In this document: one piece after another, positions 53,136 through 64,000 of the stretch
How positions within the stretch are numbered: the stretch's first letter is position 1
Layout of the letters: each line of letters starts with the position of its first letter
DNA from: Podocnemis expansa
Lineage: Eukaryota; Chordata; Testudines; Podocnemididae
Assembly (NCBI GenBank): GCA_007922195.1
Contig: ML682059.1
Location: 11,180,814 to 11,244,813, forward strand
Direction of reading: 5' to 3'
DNA: 64,000 bases
Position numbers and translations under genes: made by a program
The notes under the pieces: model-generated
What the model saw: the letters and a program-made list of their open reading frames with translations, nothing else
Databases searched by the model: none
Told to the model about the DNA's origin: nothing

Positions 53136-56100
53136 CCTGAAAATAAAGTGTAGTTAGTGCAGTTTAGATGGAGTATGTGTAAAAATGAGCAGAATTTACA
53201 CCCCTACAAAATCCAGATCCAGGCCACATATGTCCACCACAAGTCCCTGAGCTAGACCAGACTGAACCCACAGGAGGGCTTGGTAGGACAGAAGATGCAA
53301 TAAGAAGCAGGTGAGGGAGACCAAGGAAACAGAAGCAGATGGAAGAAGGCAGGGAAAGTGTTACATCAGTGATGGAGAGGGTGAAGTAGCATGGGTAAGA
53401 TTAGGAAAGAAAAAGATCAATACACAGCAATACCTGCAGCACTCATGTTGGCTGTCACTTGGCAGATACAACCAAACTGATGATGCTCAAGTGAACTGGA
53501 AACCACTGGAATGGATGATGTGCTAAAAAGAAACACACGACACAATCGAAAGCTAGTTATAGAGAGGTGTTTGTAATAATTATGGGACCAAGTCAAATAG
53601 AAATCACAACAAAAGGAAACAGATAGATGACATACAAAGTAAGTCTTTCTATATGCATGTGCACATATTCTACATGCCCATAATATTACACAGGTACTCA
53701 AATGTATACTGAACTCTGAATAGATATAAAAAGTTACAGCTATTCTTATTAAAAGATACATGCAGTGTGAGCACGTAGAGCCCATAACAAATTAGTATTA
53801 CTACTACTACTAACAATAATACTTAAAGCCAAGCTCTTAACTGATGAATGTAGGCATAGAGGTCCATTAAAATCAAAGATGTTACACCAGCTGAGGATCT
53901 TGTTTTCCTTAACTACCTAGCACCTTTGCCAAAATTTGGCATTTTTCTATCTGAACACAGCATGTCAAAAAGGCGTGCTGAATCAGGTTCTAGGCGAGGA
54001 AGAGGAGTCTCTCTGCACCTTCATTCCCAATCTGTAAAATAGGGAATACTAATACTTTCTCTCTTTGTCTTGTTTCTTTTGATTTTAAGCCCTGTGGCAC
54101 AGGGACTGGCTCTAACTATATACATACAGTGCCTGAAATAATAGGATTCTGCTCCTGTTTGAGATCTATAAGCACTATTCTAATGCGAATAGTAAATTAC
54201 AGTAACTTTCAGAAGCACTGAGCACTCACTGCTCCCATTAACACATTTTGAGTTTCTGGTGCTTTGAAAGCAAAGCTAGTGCATAGGTGCATGCTGGTAG
54301 TATTAAAGATCAGTCTACTCTTTAGTTTTATAATATACAGCCAGGCAATAGAGAATCAGGACCCAGGAATTATTGCACCTTATGTAAGGAGACTAGCCCA
54401 CATCCAGAAGCTGTAAATGTTACTGTTTACTAGCATTTCCATTCCAATTGTTGTATTTCCCTGAAACCTCATAACACCATTGTTATGAGCTCAACAGCCG
54501 GTGTAAACTAGAGTGCAGCTAAATAAGGGGAAGTGAAAAAAGGGACGCAATAGGTTGCATCTTACAAGCTTAAATAAATTCAGAGCCTGATTCTGGCCTC
54601 TTTTCAGGCTATTGCCAAAATAAAAACCTGCTTTTCCCTCTGTCAAGGCTTTTTTGGAATCAAGTAAGAAGAAGAATAGTTTTGTGCTGAAATCTGAGGT
54701 TTGTATGACAGCATCAAGCCCCCATTTTAGTTTATTGGAACTACTTTTTTACAGAGCCATGGTTCTTAGGTAACTTGTTTCTAAAAAGACTCCCCCCCCC
54801 CCGCGCCGCCGGCCGGGAGGGCGAGAGTCAGAAAACTACTGCCTGTATCCAAAGTGGATATAGCTCTGTAGGAGCACATGTTTCAAGTTCTGATTCTTTT
54901 TTAACAAGTATTGCAATCATGTGTCTCCTTGATTGCTGGAAGAATTTTCTATTGCAGTTTATGGGAGATTAGTTTAAATTGTGATGCATTACTCTGAAGC
55001 AGAAAAAGTTTTATAAAATTTCAGTTCATAACCATTCAGGTTTAAAATTTTATTTATTTACTTATTATTTATTTAACGATTCAGTTTTGCTCTTAAATTC
55101 TTTAATTACCAAGGGCATGATAAAACCCTCTGTTTAGTATTTTATAAGTTTTGTGAGTGTGGCCACTGCCAAGAATTCTTGCATTTGGTCATATTATTGC
55201 AGAATTTTTTGCTTGCTTCATAGAACCATGTAATATTGGCCAAAAATCTGTTCTCTCTTTTGCTTTCTGAGTCAAATAGTTATTTTGTGAATTTTTAATT
55301 CTTATTACTTTCCTAGCAATCTGCTGATATCTTAACTCAAAAGGCAAAAGCATACTGGCTCTTTTTCCAAATTTGTGTTAGTTTTAGCTATATTGCTTAG
55401 CTAACCGTTCGATCATAAGATTATGTAGTTCTTTCCCATGCTTCTTTACTTTTCTGAATGTCCTCTTTACTAAACTGAATCTGTAGATGGTTCTAAATCC
55501 TTCCTCCTCTCCCTTCCCCCCTTTAACGTCACATTGTTTATTCCATAGAATTTTCTTTACTAAAGCAAATTGACTAATTCTGTCCCGAGATGAAAATCCT
55601 CCAAGAAATCTGCTGTAGATTTCAGTGGCTGTGCTACTAAGTGAAGCCATCAATTCGTTTGCCCTTATATTTAAAGATTCAATTGAGCATTTATACAAGA
55701 CTATTTTTGCTAACTCTTGGTGCTTTTACTTTGAATCCTTGCCCATTTGTGCAAGAATTCAAAGTGTAAGCACTGGAGCCTAACACAAATACAGCTGTAA
55801 TTCTTCTTTATAAGGTTTATGTGTACATATAAAGGAAGTGGAAGAGAGAGCTGGAGAGCAGAGATTTACAGGGTTAAATAGGGTTGGGGGGGACAGGGCA
55901 AGGGTTACTGGGAAAGAACTGCAGCGAGAGTAGGGAACTCGGTCAGTAAGAGAGAGCATAGGGAAGAATAAGTAAAGGGGGGAAAGGTTGTGTCAGTTTG
56001 GACTCAGGACGTTCATTGGTTCATTCAGGTAAGCGTCTGAACTGATCTGTGGGACCTTTGAGATTTGCACACCACCGGACACAATCTGGTGTTTGTAACA

Positions 56101-56296
56101 TCATTGGCTGTTGCCATGGAAAGTAACATGATACCACAAATGAAGCATTCTGACTTTTCTGCAGGATCAAATAGGAAGAGCTGGAAGTAAGCAAATTCTT
56201 GTTAAAACTCAAATGTCTTCAAAATTAATTAGGAAACATTGCAAGATAAATAATGAAAACCATGTGAAAGGGAAATGAATTTGTATTTTATGTCTG
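53136..56296. other. Intergenic, mostly unique
   Basis: AT-rich. 54000-54180 resembles an old MIR/CORE-SINE-type repeat (CAATCTGTAAAATAGGGAAT, then AAGCCCTGTGGCACAGGGAC). 54791-54828 is a GC island described in the findings. No exon seen. Confidence 0.5.
54000..54180 (+). repeat. MIR/CORE-SINE-like ancient repeat
   Basis: TTCCCAATCTGTAAAATAGG followed by GGCACAGGGACTGGCTC and ACAGTGCCTG follows the word order of MIR-type 3' ends known across amniotes. Strongly decayed. Confidence 0.5.
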
Positions 56297-56605
56297 CAGG
56301 TTCCAAAGGGGTAGCTCTGTCAGCAAAGCAAACAAGGAATCTAATTGCTCTTTTAAAGACTAATGAATTTATTTATCGCATGAGCTTTCATGGGAGAAAA
56401 TCCCGCTTCATCAGGTGCTTTGAAGATGGGGAACTTGCAGAATGGGAAGAAAATATATGTAGATGTTTCCCTGCATATATTTTTCTCCCATTCTGTAAGT
56501 TCCCCATCTTCAAACCATCTGATGAAGTGGGATTTTCTACCATGAAAGCTCATGTGATAATTAATTTTATTAGCCTTTAAAAATGCCACAGGACTCCTTG
56601 TTTAC
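56297..56605. mobile_element. PLE tail, full palindrome with hammerhead motif on both strands
   Basis: The minus arm (56297-56450) and plus arm (56465-56605) are nearly perfect inverses around a short AT-rich centre. The plus arm keeps CTGATGA, GAAA, GC, TC; the minus arm keeps CTGATGA, GAAA, GC, TC with stem I GCAC/ATGC. Each has three of four stem I pairs. Confidence 0.88.
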
Positions 56606-59100
56606 TTTATGTCTGATATGCTTGAACATTTTTCTAATAGCAAAGTCTCTTTTGAACTTTCTTTGACTTTACTGTAATACTTATTCATGGGGAACAAGGG
56701 CCTTAGACCACAGAGGAGTTTAGTGGGCAGGAAGGGAGGTTTGTCTTTTTTTGTTTGTTTTTTTAAATTGAGCTCAACAAATTGCTTGATAGGTTAGGGG
56801 CTCAACTGTATTACAAGTAGCAAAGGTAAAACTTAACTGAATATATGTCATTGTTTATTTATTTATTTAGAGCGACAATTCTATACCAAAGAAAGTCCAT
56901 CCAGAGCTGTGAATGTTCTTAATATAAATTTAAAATCACAGGTAAAAAAAAAAGAAAAAAAGTGAAAGCATAGTGGTTTCACTGCCTTTTCTCTCCCATC
57001 CTCATCCTCTTGTATTTAGCATTAAAATACAGTCATTGCATTGTAAGTAAAGTCTTGAAACATATGTTGCTGTAGACGTGACAACATCAGTTATAGCTGG
57101 AGTTTCACCCTTTTAAACTTCGATAAATAGCATTGCTTTGATAGGTTCAAGTCAGAGCCCTAATCCAGCATGAAATTCACAGCAGTAAAATCACAGAACC
57201 TAATGGGGCAATTTCTGTAAACAAGGGCTGCTAGATCAGGTCCAAAATACTAATGCAAAAAATCAAGCTATCAAGCATTAAAGAAAACAAAAGTAAAACA
57301 TAACAATTCTTAGTGTAGCAACTTGCTTACGCTTGTAATTTAATTAATCACTGTAATTGTCTTTTTCATATAAAAGTAGCTTAGGAGTTCAGTTCTCAAA
57401 TATTGCATTAACAGTTAAGTCTTTGATTAAAAGACTCTTCATTATGCATTTACTGTATCAATAGTGTCATTTATTAATTGTTATCCATTAATAATTATTG
57501 TTTAATTCATATCTCGCAGTATTCCTGTGACTCAACTTCATTAATTCAATAAAGCAAGGGTCAATTTCTTCTTTCTAAATACTCACTACCTATTATGTAG
57601 GTAACCATATCTTACTTCCAAATGCTGGATCAAATCCTGTTTGCCTTACTCACCTGTTAGTTCCTTTTCCTGTTATTTTGCTCATAATTTGGCATCATAG
57701 AAATGTTCAATTGTCCATTTAAAGAAAAGGCTATCAGAGAAAGGCCATGTAGTCTGGTTGCTGGACTGGGAACAGGAGAACTGGGTGGTATTGTGTGTTC
57801 TGCTGCTTCACTGTATGAAAATAGGCACGTCATTTACATGCTGTTTTGTCTCTTACTTTTTGTCTGTTTTGCCTGTTCAGATTGTAAACTCTTCTTACAG
57901 GGACTGCCTGTTACTCATGTGTCAATCACAGTGATTAGCATCTCCACTGCAACCTCTAGGTCCTACTGCAGTGCGTAATCGATCACAACACAAGTCAAAT
58001 TTCCTCCACCAAGGGAGTAGTCATTTTTGTGAAAAGCATGGCCCAACCAATATAAAACTACATTATCTCAAGTTAAACATCACCAGAGCTTTAGGCTTGT
58101 GTGTTTGATCATACAGAATATTTTAATTCCATGCATGAACTTAAGTGTTAAAATAGAAACTGCTCTGTAGTAGTAAAGAGATTCATCTGACCCACTCCAG
58201 TTATGTTCAAGCTCACAATGGTACAGAGGCCATTGGGCACACCTTCACGGGAATAGACTTACCTTCTGGGTCTGATCTTGCAGTCCACACTCAAGCCAAG
58301 CTCCCATTGAAGATTTACTTAGTGACCAGACCACACATCTCATTCCAAGTACTGAGTAACTAAAATGTTAGCAAGAGAGAGAAAAACAAGCAGAAAGTTG
58401 TAGTCGTGACACTCTGGTGTCCAATTCTTCATTCTCTGCATATCCATAAATTCTACTGACGTTAAGGTCAACAGGAACTTGGGACAGAGAAGGAGACATT
58501 TAGATCATGAGGTGCTCCATTCTGTCACCTCAGACTCAATCCACCACTGTGGAAATAACTATGAGTTTAAATAAATGTGAAGTGAGTGGGAGTAACTGAT
58601 TTTCAAGGGGGAGAATCTGGTCCAGAGAATGAAATCTGCTATTTAGCCAAATAGAAGACTTGAAAGGTGAAAGCTACTTTCTGCCTTTCTCACTAACAAT
58701 TTTAAGAGTGGTTGTTTAATTAAATAGTAAATGGCAAAAAAAAAAAAATCCTTTTGAGGGATTTTGACAGTCTCTTGCTTTGTCACACATTCAGATAGTT
58801 CCTGAATCCTACTGCACCACAGCTGACCTGGCTTCCCTGCCGGGAAATTCTACTAAAATACTGCTCTCAAAGACCATCTGTAGTTATGGAGATATTGAAA
58901 CAATAGCAGACATTTCTTACAACTGTTTAGAAAATGCAGTGGTAATTACAAAGTCTTATTTGGTAAGGGCTAAATGATCCCTCCTACAAAGAAGAACCAC
59001 ACTGAGGAGCGGTACTTGCCATAGCTTTAAAAAGAGCTGCTAGTACCACCTGGCGTTCTCCTGCCAGTATATATTGATTCATAATGATGTAGGGTGAAGT
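56606..59100. other. Intergenic, no gene seen
   Basis: AT-rich. 57740-57965 resembles an old CORE-SINE-type 3' end (TTGTAAACTCTTCTTACAGG then GACTGCCTG). No recognisable exon. The lower part may overlap the end of the NR4A3 transcript. Confidence 0.45.
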
Positions 59101-60997
59101 CATGACCCTGCTTTCTTTTTATTCAGGCACACCCCTTAGGGACTATGAGAACTGTAGGCATTCCCCCCAGCTCACCCACTCCACCATCAGCAGGTAAATT
59201 ACAGGTAAATTGGGGGGCAGGGGGCATATTCATGGGAAGACACTCCCAGTAGTGCTTTCTCACAGAGACAGTTGTAATCTGACCCTCAGTAACTAGATAA
59301 CATTTTGTAACTTGTCACTGCAGCCTTCTTCAAGGTTGTTTTTTCTTTAAGGATATTTTAATGCAATGCCTAGCCATTAAATTTTCATTGTTCTTTAGCC
59401 TGCATTCACTTTTAAGACTCAAGTAGACAAATTGTTAATGTTTTATAAATGATAAAAAATTCACATCAGATTTTAACAGAATTAAGCATAGTTATTAAAC
59501 ACACATGAGGCCTCTCAAAAATGTTATTCAATTTAATAGTTTTTAATTTACATTGTTTTATGTACAAGAGCATTTCTTTCAACTTGCAGGTTAACAAAAA
59601 CAAACAAACAAACAAAAAAAACCCAAAACCCCACACTGCTGTTAGAAGAGCAGAGAAACGTTTGAAATAGTCTGTTGTCTGAGATAAAAGCAAGGCACTC
59701 TCCTTTAACAGCTGATATATTCCTGAATTCAGCCTGCAAAAAGGCGTGTTCACACTGAGAGAGCTTAAAGAAAAGTAGTAGGTTAATCATCTTTAATTCT
59801 GATCTGTCATTGATCATACTGCATGAATAAATTTTGTGAATTTAAATAAACGTGAAGGATATTCTATAGATTACAGGATGTCGGAGAGTATCACAGTAAA
59901 GAACATCTATGGAAGACTGAAGCACATTGGCTACAGGAAGTCTAACATAGGGCTCTGGACCTGCTACGACCAAGAACATGCTTCCTAATGAATGTATCTT
60001 GCTCCAAGAAAAATGATGCTGATTTGTGGGAAAATACTTTATAGGACTGAGTCCCATGAAATGCTGAGAATCCTCAGCTCAGAGCTGAGGGTGCTCAGCA
60101 GCTTTCAGAATGTATTCTGAAATAAAGGTTTCTCAAGGGACCGTGGCTGAGATCCTCAAAGGTGTTTAAGCATCTTGTTTTACACAAGGAGACAGAAGTA
60201 AGCACACTTTTGGACTTCTCGTGTGGGTGTGTATATATATTATATACAATATTTCAAAGTCAGTCAAAATATATTGGTCCTGCAGGTCAGATGTGTGACA
60301 CCAACCTACAAGAAACATTAGTTTTTCCTGACATTTAAGTATGCTATTATGTTTGCACATAAGCTTATAAGTCAATACAAAAAGCAAAATTGTTCCAAAT
60401 ATTATCTTCAGATAAACTGGAAATATTAACTATGGTGATTAGAAGTCTGTTTCCTATTGATACTACTAGAAATCTTGATACAAGAATAATTTTCATAAAA
60501 GCACATCCAAATGTAAGTGATAAAATACCAGATGACAACTTGAAAAAAAACAATACAGTGACTTGATATCTGGGTTATCCATTGCAGCAATTAGGCAATT
60601 AATTTGGCATCTGTTTGATAATATAATTTAATCTCCATATAAACAGCATAGCTTAAAAAAAAAAGAAGACAAAAGCTAGAATGTTTAAAGCTAACAAAAG
60701 ATACAGTGACATCAGGTTGATATTCAAAAATTTTTTCTTAGCAAAATGATCAACAAAATTTTGACTTAATACAATGCATATAAAGTATTTTTAGAACTAA
60801 AATCTTTAAATGTTATCTGAATTTAGCAGAACATGAGCAAGATTTTAATATCAAAGTGCTAAAGAGTACTGCCTTAAAAGTCACTGCAAATAAACTGTAA
60901 AATAACTTTGTGAAATGACAGATATTTTATATACAAACTGTTAATAAAAAGACACACATGTATATACATATATATACACACACACACATTTTTATAT

Positions 60998-61034
<37 letters not shown>

Positions 61035-62233
61035 TTCTCTAACTCATATCTGAGTCAGTGTGAACACCCCATTTAGTTACTTTGTGTAAACACGGCTCCC
61101 ATGAGCTGGCAGTCGTTGCAATAAATACAGGCAAAGCCATTACAATATACCATGCATACAAACGTTTATACAAATAAAGACACTATGCAACAAATTATTT
61201 CATATTAATATGGCATCAACAGTATAAACATACAAAAAAGGAGTACGAACACGGAATGTTTCAATGCAGCCCACTATAGCCTTTCTAGCTTTTACATTCA
61301 TACTATTTTACAAGACTTGCTTGTTCTTCAAAACTGTCTTGTTTCTGTTTACTATCTTGTTAACTAGATTAAATCTAAAATGTAACTATCCCTGATGCTG
61401 ACCCTGTGCATTCCAATCACTACTTACTTTTACTTCCTTATCTAAGGAACAAGTGCTCAACTGAATCACAAATTGTCCCTGTGTCTTCCACATACATTTG
61501 TCAGTAAGTCACACTACATGGATTCAAGTTTGGGAAACTTTGTCATGTAAATTAGTGCATGTAATCTTCTCACTTGATTTCTTCCATTTTATTTTCATAT
61601 TAAAATAAATTAGTTAATAAACAAGACTTAGTAAGACTGCACTTTAAAAAATTGCACTTGAACATGGGAGCTAACAGCCATTGTCATTTTGCTATATCTG
61701 ATTTTATATGAAATAGTCAGCTGAATGCACTTTGTTAAAAAAAAGTGATCTTTTGTTTAGTTTGTGCCAATATGTGTGCCCTTGATACAGAAAGTATTCT
61801 AATTGTATCGTCACAAAATACATACTACCCTGGCAAACAACTATATGTTGTTCTTGTTTTCAAACACAGCTTCTACATTTGTATTACCCATATATGACAA
61901 GATGTTACACAATAGATTTAAAACAGTCATGTTAACCTTTTACTGCTGGGGTAGTATTGTCCCAAAGTGCCTTATTATCAATTTATTTAAAAAAATCCAA
62001 ATCTCTCACACACACACAAATAAAAATAAAAGCAAAAATAAAACAAGAACACAACCCCCAAACAGTAAGCTGTTAAATTTTAGGCCTTAGTTTGCAAGGA
62101 AAACGTGCCAGAAGAGTCCTCATTTTAGGGCTGGCGTTTTTCTCTTAAAGCGAGGGCAGAAGTGTTAGCTGTAAATCACAATCCATTTGCCTGCTCTGGT
62201 GGGCAATTGCCTTTCATGAGAGTAATTTGAGAC
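59101..62233 (-). other. NR4A3: Probable NR4A3 3' UTR (3' limit uncertain)
   Basis: Directly follows the NR4A3 stop codon on the minus strand. It is AT-rich, almost free of transposons compared with the rest of the window, and has several ATTTA pentamers, as expected for an immediate-early mRNA. Candidate AATAAA signals on the minus strand are at 61593-61588 and 59123-59118. The long version is assumed because NR4A3 transcripts usually have a 3' UTR of some kilobases. Confidence 0.5.
60955..61034. repeat. (TA)n/(CA)n microsatellite
   Basis: ATATATACACACACACAC and a long TATATATA run (61000-61034) within the probable NR4A3 3' UTR. Confidence 0.9.
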
Positions 62234-62496
62234 TCAGAAGGGTAGGGTATCCAGAAACAACTTGTCAATAATGGAAGGGGGTGGCACCAAATCTTCCAGT
62301 TTCAGGTAAAAGATGCGCTGCAGTCCCAGTGTGCAGAGAGAACGCAAGTCAGCAAGAACACCCAGGACCTTAGGCTCTGCAGACTCAAGTGGCTGTCCTT
62401 TGTTTTGGCAGCTGAAAGCTAAGTGTTCTTTTAAACTGCTAGTGATCTTGTTGCATAGCTCTTCCACTTTCTTTGGTTCTTTTAATCCATGTCGTT
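62234..62496 (-). CDS. NR4A3: Nuclear receptor NR4A3 (NOR-1), last coding exon
   Basis: NR4A3 is an orphan nuclear receptor and immediate-early transcription factor that binds NBRE sites in the nucleus without a classical ligand. This exon encodes the last 86 residues, the end of the ligand-binding domain: [20 protein letters not shown] at the start (helix 9-10 region), [18 protein letters not shown] (helix 10/11) and the C-terminal helix 12/AF-2 [13 protein letters not shown], then TGA at 62236-62234. [12 protein letters not shown] is diagnostic for NR4A3; NR4A1 and NR4A2 have EELQN there. The acceptor is CTTCATTTTGCAG|AA after a pyrimidine-rich tract, giving phase 1 (a G from the previous exon completes GAA, Glu). 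The open frame extends 14 residues further upstream, but that is intron. Earlier exons are beyond the window. Confidence 0.96.
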
Positions 62497-64000
62497 CTGC
62501 AAAATGAAGGCAAAAGAACAGCCAAATCAACATCATTATGGGAATAAATCTTCCCCTTGCTCTAGGGTAATCAACCTATAATTAGGTAATACTGTAACAA
62601 AATGAAGACCTTTTAACATATATTAGAATGGCGATGCCATATATTGACTGACCTTGTTTCATTCAATAAAAAGATGTAATAAACACCCTTTCATGTTAGC
62701 AGCTAAAATCTGTAGTAGTGGCTTTCAGTTATAATTTAAATGATAATTTCTAAGAAGCATGAGCTATCTACAAATTTATCTATATTTTGACTATATAAAG
62801 CATAATTTAATTGGCCAATTTTATGGCAAAATGATCACAGAAGGTGTTTTGGAGATTTCCCTGCTTTCCTACCAGTTGTGAATGCTCAATAACTATGGCA
62901 ACCATTATTTATTCAGTGAATTCAAGTGGAGATCAATATCCACTGCCAGCTCCATCAGCACTAGTCCTGGAATTCCGCTAGGAATTTACAGACGCTGTTA
63001 TAAGAAACCAAAGGCACTTCACCTTTTTTCATTTTGATAATCTACAGCTTTTATTTATCACTAAAAGGGCTGAGACAAAATAATTCTGGAGGTCCACTGT
63101 TTCCTGCTTCAAGTGAGCATTACATAAAATAAAAGACAGTTACTCATCATGAAAGACTTCTGGAATTCCTAAAACCAAAGAAATGACTTCTAGCTAAGGA
63201 GGTACCCCCACCCTTTCATGTTCTGTTAAAATGATGCAGTGATGTTACACATCCTCAGTTCATTAAGCTTGTGGAGAAAGCTTCAGATTTGTGATTCATT
63301 AAAAACAGTCTCTTTGCAGACGTATAGGAAGAGAGAGATTTGCATCACTGTTTACCATCAATACTTACCGGACGAATTATGTAACATGTTTCTGAACAAT
63401 AATCTCAAGTAACTGTTGCATTTGAATTTGTCTTTGAATTTTAAATTTGTGGAAAAATAAGGATTTGGTTTACAAACAACATTATCGTCATTCATGTTTT
63501 AAATACAATTATAATGGCCAGGGAGGTCCAAGAAAAAAGTAATTAAGTTAACTAGCAAACATACTAGTTAGACCTGCAACCAATCAAGCAAATATGGTGG
63601 GAGAATACTGGGTGGGGAAGAAGCAGGAAGTTGTGAAAGATTTATGCTCAAAGCACTCTCAATTATCTGTAGTCCTTGCCCCCAGCCCCGTTCTTATGCC
63701 AGTATTATGATCCATTCTCTCAATCTCTCTACCCTTCTTTTCCAGTGTTCATGGGAAGAAAGGATCTGACAGGAGGCACTTTCTTCTGCTCATCTCTTTA
63801 AAAAGGAGAACAAATGCAGGGAGTACATTGTTCTTCACCCTCAAAAGCAGGAATAATGAAAGTGTTGGTGCTCTACTGGGCCTCCTCACTCTTCTCAGGC
63901 ATGCACACACATACATCTACATGTAGTGGGGACCATGCTACTGAATTACTCCCTGTGGTGACTGATCTGGGTATATGTTTAATGAACTAATCAAATGGAG
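62497..64000 (-). other. NR4A3: NR4A3 last intron (partial)
   Basis: Sequence upstream of the last-exon acceptor. I looked for the preceding ligand-binding-domain exon, expected to end with codons for MIT before the split Glu, and did not find it. No repeat recognised. Confidence 0.7.

Noticed and set aside
62497..62536. Methionine start for the 100-residue NR4A3 frame
   Set aside because: The first 14 residues are not NR4A-like and follow a pyrimidine tract; TTTTGCAG at 62497 is the splice acceptor, so that part is intron.
63360..63420. Minus-strand donor-like CCG|GTAAGTAT as an NR4A3 exon end
   Set aside because: The sequence before it does not encode the ligand-binding-domain residues expected before RHGLKEP.

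Overview
This is vertebrate nuclear DNA, most likely from a turtle. The evidence is the repeat content: many CR1 LINE copies with the sauropsid 3' tail, tRNA-headed SINEs with a CR1-like tail (turtle Cry-type), many Penelope-like element (PLE) tails, and many hAT and Harbinger-like DNA transposons. Species cannot be fixed from the sequence. There are no prokaryotic features, and nearly all longer open frames are transposon fragments or chance frames.

Two host genes are supported, both on the minus strand. At the right end, 62234-62496 is the last coding exon of the nuclear receptor NR4A3 (NOR-1); its 3' UTR runs leftward and the preceding intron fills 62497-64000. At the left, 6942-7064 is the first coding exon of the autophagy SNARE syntaxin 17 (STX17). 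A CpG island at about 18715-18965, with GC boxes, a CACGTG E-box and a consensus minus-strand splice donor, is the likely STX17 promoter and non-coding exon 1. On the minus strand the order is therefore NR4A3, about 40 kb of intergenic DNA, then STX17. This is the gene order and orientation known from mammals.

Layout: 1-6941 is STX17 intron 2, with two short hAT MITEs, a palindromic PLE tail and a CR1 copy broken by a 400-N gap. 7123-18731 is STX17 intron 1; it holds a young CR1 with an open 550-codon reverse transcriptase frame, inserted in an older non-CR1 LINE. 19-42 kb is a dense nest of transposons: a PLE copy that keeps a GIY-YIG endonuclease frame and a minimal hammerhead ribozyme motif, an ancient CR1 split into pieces over about 9 kb, foldback elements, and two sister hAT elements sitting in mirror-image PLE copies. 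42-59 kb is sparser, with a three-level nest at 47.3-48.9 kb. 59-62 kb is mostly repeat-poor and is probably NR4A3 3' UTR.

The most interesting signal is the PLE family: its 3' repeat, seen about fifteen times, folds as a loopless minimal hammerhead ribozyme. One copy links that motif in cis to the endonuclease frame. The rest is a clear insertion history, readable from 3-bp and 8-bp target duplications.
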